From positions 62,001-126,000 of IMG/VR virus record IMGVR_UViG_3300032331_000527: DNA of 64,000 nucleotides. One strand, given 5' to 3'. Within the stretch, counting starts at the first letter, position 1. Every line of letters begins with the position of its first letter. Below are positions 18,018 to 27,004 of the stretch, in pieces. The position numbers and the translations under genes were made by a program. Under the pieces are notes generated by a model. That model was given only the letters and a program-made list of their open reading frames with translations. It was not told the origin of the DNA and did no database searches. This DNA is from a virus.

Positions 18018-19900
18018 TAGTAGCTATACAACTTTGCTGTTGGTGTTAATATGGTAGCAGTTTGTCCTGTAGTATCAATGTTTGAAGCAGAAGCTAATAC
18101 TTTACCAGTTTTATCGTCAATGATATTAACATGGCTCTGAGAGATCAATAGAATCTGATTGCGAATCGGCTGAACATTTACCTCAACTGGTGCTACGATA
18201 ATAGAGATACCAGAATTTTCGAATGATGTAGGCAAGAAATTGTTAATAGTAACAACACCCGTATCGTAATCAACAGTTCCTGCGTTCGAAATAACGTATA
18301 CTCTACCTAATGTTGCAGCAGCAGATTTATAGTATGCACGAATTCTTCCATATCCATTATCATCGAAGAAGCATTCTTGTCCGCCATATACGAATGGTGA
18401 AGAAGTCAAGCAGCCATAAGCAACAGAGCTTCCTGCTCCATTTTTATCACCAAGTCTTTGAATCGCGCAGTTAAATTTAAGAGTATAAGTTCCTAGCATC
18501 AGAGTTGATGGTGTGAAGAGTTTCTTCAAACGAATATGTGCTGTCGTTGTTTGAAATGAATCGTTTCCTCCATCAATATAGCTCAAGAATCGCGAGAATC
18601 TAAAACTCTTTGAGAATGTGGAAAGATATGATTCTTCAAAAGCCATAATGCTATCCGCAACAACAGTTGCTAACTCGCCTGGAGTTAATGATGTTGCGTT
18701 CATGTTGTATCTCACATCAACGTATGGCACAATATACATGTATGTGGGATCAACGATTTGTGTATCAATCGATTGAACATTATACTTACGAATAGAATTT
18801 CTGATTTCGTCTTTGCGATTCTTAGAAAACAGAATACCGGATTTAGGTTTCGCGCATACGAATACTTTACCGTAGATAGGCGGATCGTTTTCTTCTCCAC
18901 CCCAAACACTAATAGCTTGAATGTCTGGGTTGTCGCGAAGAAGAATACGCTCGTAATCTGGCGCAGTCACAGAACGATTTTGTGTTTCATATCCTCGAGG
19001 AGCATTAAATCTTACTGATTCAATTCCTTCGATTTCAGCTCCACCAGATGAACGTCCGATTGAAGTCACGCGAATTGAAGATTGGCCGTCGATAGTAGGA
19101 TTGACAATAGAAAAACTATTTGCGCCGTTCGGAGCACTACCAGAACACACACGATAATCTATAGCGACGATACTATTCGTTGGTGGTTGTTTACCAAAAA
19201 TTCCGTCTCCGAAATATACCTTATAACGCTGTTGTCTATCAGCTTCTGTATAGAAAACTTGACTGCTGCTATTTACACTAAACACATCATCAACCAAAAT
19301 GTATGGCTGAACGTTACCAGAAGAAGTGACGGTCACAGAGATACTTGAAGTATCTACGTTATCATTTGGAAGGATGAATGCTGTGTTTGATGTACGATTA
19401 TAAACGTATCTGTGTATCAATGGTTGACCTTCAACAATACGAATATAATCAGCAAATCCTCCACTTGAATTTGCTGATATCGTATAAGTCTGTGGTGCCA
19501 CGAAATTGTAAAGAGAGTTGTTTACGATGGCACTGAAACGTGTATTCTTAGGGACACGAATCGAACGGAAAACACCATTCGATTGACTCATCGTAAAAGT
19601 GAGCTGAATGTTCGCGCTAGATCCGCGAGCGCTTGTGGGTGTGTATCCAAGCTTCTTCGCGTGCGAGACTACGCTATCATACTGCTGTGCTGTGTCAATG
19701 AACGACTCGTTAGTAGCCATATTGACATAGAAAGCATTATAGTATGTGTTGTATGCTAGAAGATCAAGCAGAGTTCCGATAGCCGAGTCATCCAGATCGT
19801 AATCTGTGAACTCTGGTTTAGAAGCGACGTAGTTGCGTAGATTACCACGAATCGTGTCGAAATCTAAGCCCGTTACAACGATATCTGTTTTCGCAGCCAT
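18017..19900 (-). CDS. 6: Baseplate wedge protein gp6
   Basis: 627 residues. The N-terminus (GLDFDTIRGNLRNYVASKPEF, DDSAIGTLLDLLAYNTYYN, NESFIDTAQ, KLGYTPTSARGS) is the classic gp6 signature, and the middle holds the baseplate J-like core (NRSVTAPDYERILLRDNPD). gp6 forms the ring of dimers at the heart of T4 baseplate wedges, connecting with gp25 and gp53 and driving sheath contraction. Length is close to T4 gp6 (660). It is coupled to gp25: its start at 19900 shares a base with the gp25 stop. Confidence 0.95.
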   Translation of the reverse strand: MAAKTDIVVTGLDFDTIRGNLRNYVASKPEFTDYDLDDSAIGTLLDLLAYNTYYNAFYVNMATNESFIDTAQQYDSVVSHAKKLGYTPTSARGSSANIQLTFTMSQSNGVFRSIRVPKNTRFSAIVNNSLYNFVAPQTYTISANSSGGFADYIRIVEGQPLIHRYVYNRTSNTAFILPNDNVDTSSISVTVTSSGNVQPYILVDDVFSVNSSSQVFYTEADRQQRYKVYFGDGIFGKQPPTNSIVAIDYRVCSGSAPNGANSFSIVNPTIDGQSSIRVTSIGRSSGGAEIEGIESVRFNAPRGYETQNRSVTAPDYERILLRDNPDIQAISVWGGEENDPPIYGKVFVCAKPKSGILFSKNRKDEIRNSIRKYNVQSIDTQIVDPTYMYIVPYVDVRYNMNATSLTPGELATVVADSIMAFEESYLSTFSKSFRFSRFLSYIDGGNDSFQTTTAHIRLKKLFTPSTLMLGTYTLKFNCAIQRLGDKNGAGSSVAYGCLTSSPFVYGGQECFFDDNGYGRIRAYYKSAAATLGRVYVISNAGTVDYDTGVVTINNFLPTSFENSGISIIVAPVEVNVQPIRNQILLISQSHVNIIDDKTGKVLASASNIDTTGQTATILTPTAKLYSY

Positions 19901-20319
19901 TAGCGGACCTTATTTAAGTTGACGTCTACTACAACGTCTGCAAGTGTAATTGCGTTGCGATAACTAATCGTAACGGAAAGAGAATTCATATCAGGATATT
20001 CTTTCACTGAAACAGAGAACGAATCTAATATAGCACGAGGCTCGTAGTTTTTGATAACAGTCTTAAGGCGCGATTCAAAGTCGGATCTATCAATGCTATC
20101 AAACAAATCGAAAAGGCGTCTACGGATATCTCCACCATACTCTGGGCGAAAAGGACGCTCATACTTATTCGTTAATATCAAATTTTTAAGAGCTTGCTTA
20201 ACGGCGTCATCATCTTTCTTAACGAGCAATTTACCCGTAGAAGGATGACTACGAAATGAAAGATCAAAATCCTTACTCGTTACCTTTTTTAGTGACGTTG
20301 GCAGAACTCTTTTTTGCAT
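19900..20319 (-). CDS. 25: Baseplate wedge protein gp25
   Basis: 139 residues, GPW/gp25 family. Key segment KYERPFRPEYGGDIRRRLFD with the EPR-like motif YEPRAILDS, followed by alternating strands (VSVKEYPDMNSLSVTISYRN). gp25 binds gp6 and gp53 in the wedge and nucleates the sheath. T4 gp25 is 132 residues. Upstream, an AATAAATA late-like element (20338-20345) and AAGGGA precede the ATG. Adjacent to gp6 as in T4-type genomes. Confidence 0.93.
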   Translation of the reverse strand: MQKRVLPTSLKKVTSKDFDLSFRSHPSTGKLLVKKDDDAVKQALKNLILTNKYERPFRPEYGGDIRRRLFDLFDSIDRSDFESRLKTVIKNYEPRAILDSFSVSVKEYPDMNSLSVTISYRNAITLADVVVDVNLNKVR

Positions 20320-20337
20320 TTAGATATCCCTTTTTCT

Positions 20338-20345
20338 TATTTATT
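20338..20345 (-). promoter_or_regulatory. Late promoter-like element AATAAATA upstream of gp25
   Basis: The minus-strand sequence differs from TATAAATA at one position and lies 19 bases before the gp25 ATG, a distance suited to a short late leader. Confidence 0.5.
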
Positions 20346-20357
20346 CAGAAAAAAGTC

Positions 20358-20386
20358 TTGACAAGCGTCTACTTTACCATTATAAT
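20358..20386 (+). promoter_or_regulatory. Consensus sigma-70 promoter pointing antisense to a virion gene
   Basis: TTGACA at 20358-20363, a 17-base spacer, and TATAAT at 20381-20386: a perfect consensus on the plus strand. Both flanking genes are on the minus strand, so a transcript starting near 20393 would run antisense into the 500-residue gene. No plausible plus-strand gene follows. Confidence 0.6.
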
Positions 20387-20413
20387 AAGAATTGTATTCA
20401 ACGGGTCATAATA

Positions 20414-21916
20414 TCAACAATAAGTCTTATTCGCAGCTACATCAGCCGCAATTAATTGCTCGCGAGCAGCAGTTAGTTCATCATCCTCTTCGATAATACA
20501 CAAAGCTTCGAGTACGCTCATCGTAGGTTTGATTCTAGGATACTTTTTCGTTAATGTTTGATAGCTGCAAGAAGTGAGTTTTGTATAGTCAACCATTGCG
20601 AGTAGTTCTTGAGTATGCATCTCGACCTTAGCAGCCAAATCCATACGTTGCTGTTCGAGTTGAGCCATCTTCGTTTCACGACCATATCCTCCGCTACTCC
20701 AATTCACGGAGTTGGCATTACCGACAAGTTTATTTCCATATGAAGTAGCGGATGCCGACTTCGCAACTAATGGCGTCTGAGGAGCAATCGTAGCTTGCAT
20801 TCCCATAAACATAGATAATGGTTGCTTTAAGCTAGACATAGCTCCTGCTGCAGCTCCTTCAGCAAACAGATTCTTCATCTCGATTGGTTTCTTTGGCTTA
20901 GGAGGTTTAGCTGTTTTAACTGCATTCATAGCGTCCATAGTAGGTGTTCTTCCGGGCATTGGAAGAAGCTTTGACAATCCACCAGCGAGCGCCATATTAG
21001 GAACCATAGAACCTATATTAAATCCTGCGCCACCAAGAGCGCCTGTGATAGCACCAGCAACCATTTTTCCTGCGATGGCATTAACATTGATCATAGGAAA
21101 CTGCTGTTTGATCCCTGCTGCTTGTGCTGCGAATGCTATTGGATTACTAGCCATATCAGCTAAACTTGCAACCTGACTTTGCAAGCTAACAACATTCGCA
21201 AGAGCATCGGCTCCAGGTATGTCAGAAAGAAAACTTCCTCCGACTGATTTAAAAAGAGCAGAAGCTGGGCCGCTAATCATTCCTTGAAGTGTTGCTTTGA
21301 CAGAAACAATTTGATTCACAATATCTGCAGCACCATTCATCTTGAACGGAAGACTTTTCATCACACCACCAATAGCGCCTTTAACAGCTTCTACTGGTCC
21401 ATCTAATCCTGGAGGCATAAAACCAGAAGCGATTCCACCAAGAGCGCCACCAATTCCTCCTCCAAGAGCACCACTTAATACGCCACCAACAGAACCACTT
21501 AATGCTCCACCTAACGCAGCTCCTGCGCCAGCTCCGCTTAAAATATCACCAGCAAGTCCACCAACTGTATTACCCATAACGTCTTTAAGCGCTCCGCTAC
21601 TTACAGCAGCTTGCAATGCAGTAGCAACAGCTCCGCCAGCTAGTGCTGCTCCTATGTTTCCCGTGAGCGCATGCGAGATAGAAGGATCCATCTGAAATCT
21701 TGTTGGTGGTCTATATCCGAGTGGATCTGCCATCATATTTCTAGCGACTTCTAAATCAAGAAGTTCAGGATGATCGCGAGTTAACGTATCAATCTGATCC
21801 ATAATAACATCTAGACCAGTATATTGATAATCAACACAATTAATCGTAACAATAGTACCAGGAATGATGCCTGGATATGTTTGTGATAGCTGTGTGTCTA
21901 TTGTAAGTTGATCCAT
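20414..21916 (-). CDS. Ala/Gly-rich hydrophobic protein of baseplate/hub cluster
   Basis: 500 residues. The N-terminal 90 residues are ordinary (TYPGIIPGTIVTINCVDYQY). Residues about 85-340 are strongly Ala/Gly-rich, with GALGGxIGGALGG-like small-residue repeats that could form packed helices or membrane-active segments. The C-terminal 100 residues are helical (AQLEQQRMDLAAKVEMHTQ), then Cys-containing and acidic. No family recognised. It lies between gp25 and the central spike genes, so a hub, tape-measure-tip or membrane-penetrating role is possible; that is inference. Confidence 0.75.
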   Translation of the reverse strand: MDQLTIDTQLSQTYPGIIPGTIVTINCVDYQYTGLDVIMDQIDTLTRDHPELLDLEVARNMMADPLGYRPPTRFQMDPSISHALTGNIGAALAGGAVATALQAAVSSGALKDVMGNTVGGLAGDILSGAGAGAALGGALSGSVGGVLSGALGGGIGGALGGIASGFMPPGLDGPVEAVKGAIGGVMKSLPFKMNGAADIVNQIVSVKATLQGMISGPASALFKSVGGSFLSDIPGADALANVVSLQSQVASLADMASNPIAFAAQAAGIKQQFPMINVNAIAGKMVAGAITGALGGAGFNIGSMVPNMALAGGLSKLLPMPGRTPTMDAMNAVKTAKPPKPKKPIEMKNLFAEGAAAGAMSSLKQPLSMFMGMQATIAPQTPLVAKSASATSYGNKLVGNANSVNWSSGGYGRETKMAQLEQQRMDLAAKVEMHTQELLAMVDYTKLTSCSYQTLTKKYPRIKPTMSVLEALCIIEEDDELTAAREQLIAADVAANKTYC

Positions 21917-21927
21917 TATTATACCTT

Positions 21928-22797
21928 TTAACTTGGCAGAGTTTTACCGACGGGAGCAATAAGACCAGCGGTATCTAGCTGTGTACCACCATCTGTTTTC
22001 GATAATACTTTACCACCAGCGCCTAAGATGATATCTGTTGTAGAAGAGAACACACCAGCTTTATATCCTTTAGACCAAATGAATACCGGCAGAGCACCTG
22101 TAGAAGTACATTGGATACAGTATGCGTCAGTGATAAACGTTCCTGTTTGTCCTGACATCTGAACTTGTTCAGCTGAAGTCAATCCTAGAATTCCACCAGC
22201 TCCAAGTCCAATCTGTCCAACAGCTACGATTTGATGCATCTTACCAGTGAGTGTAGCGTTGTCTCCTGAAACAGTTTGTGTGTTATCTCCACCGACAGTC
22301 TGATCTAGATCTTTGTTGATAGTGTCTATCTTCTTGCCGCCAGTGATTTCTTCGCGATCGCCAGATGTACGATGAGATGTTTTACCATTGACCTGTATAC
22401 GTTGATCTCCACCAGATTCAATGATATGCTTTCCAGAAGACTTAACACGGAACTCGCCGTGAGTTACAATTTCGTAATTACCTTTGACTTCGTGCTTTAG
22501 ATTTCCAGTGACGTGCATAATAGCATTTCCATCAACAGTGATATTGAAATCACCTCCAGAAATCTTTTCTACTTTACCTTTATTAAACCATTCTTGCGTC
22601 TCGCCTTGATTCTTGGCGATACGTGCTCCGTCGTCTTTAATTTCAATGAACGTACCAGAAGCATGATATATGTGGATGCGTCTGTCGCCTGGAGTATTAT
22701 CAAACTCAACTTTATGACCAGCTTCAGTCGTGTATGAGTGATTCCCAAGATACTGAGACTTATCGCCACCTGGATCTTGTTCTTTTTTCTTAGCCAT
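21928..22797 (-). CDS. Central spike/needle protein (gp5 C-terminal beta-helix-like)
   Basis: 289 residues. After a short Lys-rich start comes the VgrG/gp5 needle pattern: GHKVEFDNTPGDRRIHIYH, then short repeating strands (GDFNITVDGNAIMHVTGN, EVKGNYEIVTHGEF, GDQRIQVNGKTS) as expected for a trimeric beta-helix. In T4 this is the C-terminal domain of gp5; here it is a separate gene, two genes downstream of the OB-fold protein, and no lysozyme domain is present. It should form the membrane-piercing tip of the tail tube. Confidence 0.8.
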   Translation of the reverse strand: MAKKKEQDPGGDKSQYLGNHSYTTEAGHKVEFDNTPGDRRIHIYHASGTFIEIKDDGARIAKNQGETQEWFNKGKVEKISGGDFNITVDGNAIMHVTGNLKHEVKGNYEIVTHGEFRVKSSGKHIIESGGDQRIQVNGKTSHRTSGDREEITGGKKIDTINKDLDQTVGGDNTQTVSGDNATLTGKMHQIVAVGQIGLGAGGILGLTSAEQVQMSGQTGTFITDAYCIQCTSTGALPVFIWSKGYKAGVFSSTTDIILGAGGKVLSKTDGGTQLDTAGLIAPVGKTLPS

Positions 22798-22806
22798 TAT
22801 TCATCC

Positions 22807-23700
22807 TTATCCAAATACGCTACCGACGCCTGAATCGCCGGGATTATTTTCAATCAGTGCTTTAGTTTCATCTGGCGCTGCTCTCATTTCAGGTGTAGAA
22901 CTAGCAGCTTCAATTTCAGCAGAAGAAATGCTTGCTGGTTCAGGAGGAACATCTGGCACAGTTTCATTATATCCAGTATAGTTACCCATCTGATCATATA
23001 TTGGCGCACCTTGTTCCACTTTCGCAGACGCAAGATTATCTTGTGCTTCTTCTGCTTTAGCCGGTTCTATCTTATCTGGTTTGAGTGGAGTACCGCCCGA
23101 TGGATCTGTAGCTCCGAATGGATGTTTCTCAGGCGGAACAGGAATCTCGTCTACAGTTTGTTTTTTACTCTTAACGCGAGGATCCTCTTTACGTTCTTTA
23201 CTTCCTCGCGCAACAAGAGAAGTCGATGATTGATCATCTTGCGTCGGGTGTACTGATGGACTAGGTCCACCAACTCCACCATTACCAAACAGCGCTTCCA
23301 ATGCTCCCATCAATGCAGCAACAGTAGCAGCTTTTTGTTTTAATTTTGTCTTACTTGGTCCTTTAGGATTATATACAGGAGGAAGAATCGTTAGTTCGTT
23401 TTTTGATGTGTCTGTGTCAACAGTCTGATTTGTGTTGATATCATAGATGTTGGCTTCTACCTCATATGTTCCAGGAAACATTGGAGTATCGATATGCAAT
23501 TTCCATTTGTATAATCCAGGATATGTCGTATTTTCTAAACCTAGATTTCCTTCAAACAAATAATATGCGTTGTAATTGACAATGATCTCTAGGTCTTCGA
23601 ATGCATTGCCTAAATCATCAAATCTAGTAAATGCTGCGAACCCCGTAATCGTAGGCACGTTGTTAGCAGTTGTCATTTTTCTTACAGTTATTCTAGCCAT
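22807..23700 (-). CDS. Hypothetical hub-region protein with beta-sandwich-like N-terminus
   Basis: 297 residues. Residues 1-110 read as a beta sandwich (ITGFAAFTRFDDLGN, YPGLYKWKLHIDTPMFPGTYEVEANIYD), reminiscent of Ig-like phage domains. Residues about 110-297 are Pro/Glu/Lys/Ser-rich and probably disordered. It is inserted between the OB-fold and needle halves of gp5, and overlaps the OB-fold gene (TAATG). A linker or cap in the spike complex is a positional inference. Confidence 0.7.
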   Translation of the reverse strand: MARITVRKMTTANNVPTITGFAAFTRFDDLGNAFEDLEIIVNYNAYYLFEGNLGLENTTYPGLYKWKLHIDTPMFPGTYEVEANIYDINTNQTVDTDTSKNELTILPPVYNPKGPSKTKLKQKAATVAALMGALEALFGNGGVGGPSPSVHPTQDDQSSTSLVARGSKERKEDPRVKSKKQTVDEIPVPPEKHPFGATDPSGGTPLKPDKIEPAKAEEAQDNLASAKVEQGAPIYDQMGNYTGYNETVPDVPPEPASISSAEIEAASSTPEMRAAPDETKALIENNPGDSGVGSVFG

Positions 23701-24086
23701 TATGCAACACTCGATCCTGGAGCATTAGAACCAGCTTCTTCTTTCTGCTGAATGTGTGGGAGAACACCAAATACGATAGGCACTTGTCCTCCGTCTCCAT
23801 CCATGAAAAATCCAACGACTTTGCTTTGCTCAACGATTCCTGTTGGACTAGAACCAACTCCACTAATTCCGCCAGAAGTTGTGGGCATCAATGTGTAGCA
23901 CCATGGCAGATCTTTCGTTGGAAGATCACTCTTATTATCCGTGTGCTTACCTTTAATGCGTACCTTCATTCTTCCGATACATAAATTATCAGGTTCTCCT
24001 GAAAATTGACCTGTTCCACGATCTTCGACAACACCGACCCACCACTTTAGGCCTTCTTGTCCCATTACTGTGCCTTCTTCAGCCAT
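23700..24086 (-). CDS. 5: gp5 OB-fold domain protein (spike base)
   Basis: 128 residues. WWVGVVEDRGTGQ, IGRMKVRIKGKHTDNKSDLP, DLPWCYTLMPTTS, GVGSSPTGIVEQSKVVGFF and QVPIVFGVLPH are the conserved features of the gp5/gpV N-terminal OB domain that joins the spike to the gp27-like hub. In T4 the OB fold, lysozyme and beta-helix are a single gp5 polypeptide; here only the OB domain is encoded. Coupled to the hub gene upstream (shared base) and the next gene downstream. Confidence 0.87.
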   Translation of the reverse strand: MAEEGTVMGQEGLKWWVGVVEDRGTGQFSGEPDNLCIGRMKVRIKGKHTDNKSDLPTKDLPWCYTLMPTTSGGISGVGSSPTGIVEQSKVVGFFMDGDGGQVPIVFGVLPHIQQKEEAGSNAPGSSVA

Positions 24087-25342
24087 TACTTAGCAACTCC
24101 CGAATTACCTGATGATGAAGATTTATTTTTTGAATCGCTCTTGCATTCCATAATAACCTCGTATTTCAAATCCTTATCGTCTTTATAAATCACGTGTCTC
24201 ACCTGTGTCACGAGATACGTACCAGAACGCTTATCTAACTCTCTTCCTTCACTGTTACCAGGAATATTGAGTTTCACTTTAGATCCTGGTTTGTAGCTTG
24301 TGTTTCCAGGAACACGAATAGTCATTATCATATTATCTAGCTGATTTGCAGCAGAGCTTTGAGCAGCATGCTCCGCTATGTTTCTTTTATTTTCAGAAAT
24401 TTTTGGATCGCGTGAGTCTCTGAATTTGCTCTTGGCTTGACCTGGAGCAACAACGAAATTGAAACGCTCTCCGATAGCTGATTTGCTATCTTTCGTTATC
24501 TTATCCGAACCAGTGTGAGTAGTATCGCCTGCTCCATCACGTTTACCTTTAGGAGGAGAGTCGATCTTACCTACTGTTGGATCGTAATAATACCAGTGAT
24601 CAGATTCTGCTCCGTTGTAAGAAGCTTCCATTTTATCAAAATCTTTCTTCTGATCGAACGCTATAATTTTCTTAGAGTCATCTGCTCCGCCAGCATCACC
24701 AATATTCTGCGAAGAATAACTGAGTTCGACAGGAGAGCCCCCCGCGGCTAACATAGCATCTAGCGTCTTGAAATAATATCCTTCGCGATCTTGATAGTAG
24801 ACATAGTTCGATGCTTTAGCCTTCGCAGATTTCGCTTCTTTAGCTCCCCAACGAATAGCTGATATCGGACCTTTGCCTGTTCCGTGATATGCAGCATTTC
24901 CTTCAGTTTCTTCGTTGTCAACAAGACTCTTTTTTAGAGTAGTTGATTCTTTAGTATATTCTTCGTGCCAGTCTTTAACCATATCAGAGATCTTTTTATC
25001 TTTGTATGCTTTACTGACTGCTTTCTTATTGTTATCTGCGAACTCAGACGAAGCGCAAGTCATGAGGAACATATCTTGGTTTTCTTTCACGCGAACGCGA
25101 TCGCCAACAATAAGAGATTTCATTTTAACATTGATACCACTCCCATTAGCACGATCACCGAATGAGATTTCTACGTCGTCGCCAACCTTCATCTCCGTAC
25201 CACTCGCGTCGTTGAGAGTAATATTCGCAGAAATCGTAGGAGAATTGATACTCTCAAAATATTCTAGCATGTAGAAGATACCTTTGATATCAGTTCCACC
25301 TACTGTTAATTTTGAGATATTACCGCCGCCGGTATCACTCAT
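24086..25342 (-). CDS. 27: Baseplate hub protein, gp27/VgrG N-terminal-like
   Basis: 418 residues. The N-terminus (GTDIKGIFYMLEYFESINSPTIS, ANITLNDASGTEMKVGDDVEISF) matches tube-like domains of gp27-type hubs. A charged middle (about 150-310) is followed by MTIRVPGNTSYKPGSKVKLNIPG and GTYLVTQVRHVIYKD, typical for the second tube domain and hub C-terminus. gp27 forms the trimeric ring under the tail tube and holds the spike. Order gp53, hub, OB-fold spike supports this. Its start overlaps the gp53 stop (ATGA). Confidence 0.8.
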   Translation of the reverse strand: MSDTGGGNISKLTVGGTDIKGIFYMLEYFESINSPTISANITLNDASGTEMKVGDDVEISFGDRANGSGINVKMKSLIVGDRVRVKENQDMFLMTCASSEFADNNKKAVSKAYKDKKISDMVKDWHEEYTKESTTLKKSLVDNEETEGNAAYHGTGKGPISAIRWGAKEAKSAKAKASNYVYYQDREGYYFKTLDAMLAAGGSPVELSYSSQNIGDAGGADDSKKIIAFDQKKDFDKMEASYNGAESDHWYYYDPTVGKIDSPPKGKRDGAGDTTHTGSDKITKDSKSAIGERFNFVVAPGQAKSKFRDSRDPKISENKRNIAEHAAQSSAANQLDNMIMTIRVPGNTSYKPGSKVKLNIPGNSEGRELDKRSGTYLVTQVRHVIYKDDKDLKYEVIMECKSDSKNKSSSSGNSGVAK

Positions 25343-25932
25343 CGAACGTATTCACCTTCGTTGAAAATATATGGATGTTGATCTTTAATGAGTGCTAGAT
25401 AATTCAAATCTAGAAGATATATATGACGACGATTTTCGTTAAGATTCATTTCGTAGTCATATACAGAAATCGTTTTTCTTTCAGGATATGTGAGAGACGC
25501 CCAAGTAGTGTAATCAATCACAAGGGTTTTTTCGGGAAGCAACTGTCTTCCTGCAGTAGTCTGAACTTCTTGTGCGGCTTGAATTATCTTTTCGTAATGA
25601 TGAGTCGTTTTCATCGCTTCGGAAACGCTGCCATATTTCTGCTTGATATAATTTTGAAATTCTGTGTATCCTAATACCCAATCAAAATACGGATCTTGAA
25701 TTTCATTCGTAAGAAGAATAAGCCAATCCATAGTTTCGTCGCCGTAATAATCATACGCAACAGTATCAGGACGCTCTCCGTCTTGAACATAGTATTCGTC
25801 GAAAGTCACGTTTGCGTTGAAAAGAAAATTCGCAATAGAAAATCTGCGTGTTATGTCAGTGACATTAACAACTTCATTTCTACCAGGAGTACGATACGAA
25901 ACAGTAGGATAAGGTCTGAAAAATAATGCCAT
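25339..25932 (-). CDS. 53: Baseplate wedge protein gp53
   Basis: 197 residues. The gp53 pattern is clear: NVTDITRRFSIANF near the N-terminus, YYVQDGERPDTVAYDYYGDETMDWLILLTNEI, then DPYFDWVLGYTEFQNYIKQKYG. T4 gp53 (196 residues) clamps gp6, gp25 and gp7 in the wedge core and is needed for wedge-to-ring assembly. Start ATG at 25932, two bases after the cap gene. Overlaps the following hub gene by 4 bases. Confidence 0.92.
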   Translation of the reverse strand: MALFFRPYPTVSYRTPGRNEVVNVTDITRRFSIANFLFNANVTFDEYYVQDGERPDTVAYDYYGDETMDWLILLTNEIQDPYFDWVLGYTEFQNYIKQKYGSVSEAMKTTHHYEKIIQAAQEVQTTAGRQLLPEKTLVIDYTTWASLTYPERKTISVYDYEMNLNENRRHIYLLDLNYLALIKDQHPYIFNEGEYVR

Positions 25933-25934
25933 GA

Positions 25935-26969
25935 TTATCTTCCTGTGCCAGGTGGTTGTGTAGGTCTAACTGCTACAGCTGCTTGATCCGGAACATTAAT
26001 TTTAATATTTCTTTGGAACGTCGCAGGCCCTGCATCAGATCCCATAGGTTTAGGGTTAAGACTATTCTTCGTGATGATTTCTGTTTCCATCATAGTAAAT
26101 GAGAATTCTACTTCTGCTGGAGCAGGCGTATCAGAAGGATTGTCTGTGCTATTATAAGCAGCATATCCTTGTGGATGATAGTTCACGCGAACGTCTTTAC
26201 ACACAGAAGGTTGAAATTCAAAAAGATAATCAGGATGTTTAAACTTTATATCAAAAAACTCAGGATACTTAAAGAACATTCCACCAGCAATATATTCAGG
26301 ATGTGAATAGTATGTGAACATATCAATAATAGCTTTGATTGCGTCCGATTCTCTACGATTTCTAGGTGAGAAACGCCAGCTGAATTGATGCTCGCGGAAA
26401 TTAACACCAGTGAACAAAACGATCTTGTGTGGATTTTGAGCAAGCCCAGCAGCAACTTTTAATGCAGCGGCTGCGGTTGGGCCTGTTGTGTCTAGCGTAA
26501 CACCCGCTGACTTAGCAGCCGCTCCAATAGCTGCTGCTCCAAGTCCTGCCATAGCCGCTCCAGCTTCAGCTGATTTAGGAATATCAGTATTTCCGTACAT
26601 AGCTCTATCAAATGGTTTTAGAACACCACCTGCCGCTGTTCCTAGAGATTCTGAAGTATAGTCTGGATGATAATTCGTAGAAAGATTAGATGGCATAGGT
26701 AGATATATAGAGCCACTATCAACTTGCTGTCCGATACTTGCACCTACACCATTAGTTGAATGTGCTGTGAACTGAATCCAATGCCCTAGTTGTCCAAGAT
26801 CTAATGGAAATCTCATCGTAGCACCTTTAAATGGATCAGGAGCTATGTTTGTTCCTACCAAAGAAGCTAACGCAAGTCCACCAAACGCAGCAGCTGAGCC
26901 ACCGAGAATCAATGCTTTGCTTCCGGCTGTTAGTCTACGAGTTGCTAATAGTGCTGCTCCGCCTGCCAT
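25935..26969 (-). CDS. Tail-tube cap/initiator protein (gp48/gp54-like)
   Basis: 344 residues. A hydrophobic N-terminus (TRRLTAGSKALILGGSAAAF) is followed by YLPMPSNLSTNYHPDY and, after an Ala-rich stretch, NPHKIVLFTGVNFREHQF, SWRFSPRNRRESDAIKAII and a C-terminal PAEVEFSFTMMETEIITK. These are the signatures of gp48/gp54 tube-related baseplate proteins that cap the hub and start tail-tube polymerisation. T4 gp48 is 364 residues and gp54 is 320; I cannot choose between them. First gene of the large minus-strand virion block, preceded by an exact TATAAATA element. Confidence 0.83.
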   Translation of the reverse strand: MAGGAALLATRRLTAGSKALILGGSAAAFGGLALASLVGTNIAPDPFKGATMRFPLDLGQLGHWIQFTAHSTNGVGASIGQQVDSGSIYLPMPSNLSTNYHPDYTSESLGTAAGGVLKPFDRAMYGNTDIPKSAEAGAAMAGLGAAAIGAAAKSAGVTLDTTGPTAAAALKVAAGLAQNPHKIVLFTGVNFREHQFSWRFSPRNRRESDAIKAIIDMFTYYSHPEYIAGGMFFKYPEFFDIKFKHPDYLFEFQPSVCKDVRVNYHPQGYAAYNSTDNPSDTPAPAEVEFSFTMMETEIITKNSLNPKPMGSDAGPATFQRNIKINVPDQAAVAVRPTQPPGTGR

Positions 26970-26996
26970 ATTTGGTATTCCTTTCGTTCTTCCATC

Positions 26997-27004
26997 TATT
27001 TATA
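26997..27004 (-). promoter_or_regulatory. T4-type late promoter TATAAATA in the divergent gap
   Basis: Exact TATAAATA octamer followed by G on the minus strand, 28 bases before the ATG of the tube-cap gene and therefore at the head of the 27-to-3 kb virion operon. The gap (26970-27019) also must supply a plus-strand promoter for gp4, but I see no clear one. Confidence 0.75.

Noticed and set aside
20358-20386. The consensus promoter as the gp25 promoter
   Set aside because: It points to the plus strand, away from gp25; only the AATAAATA element faces gp25.
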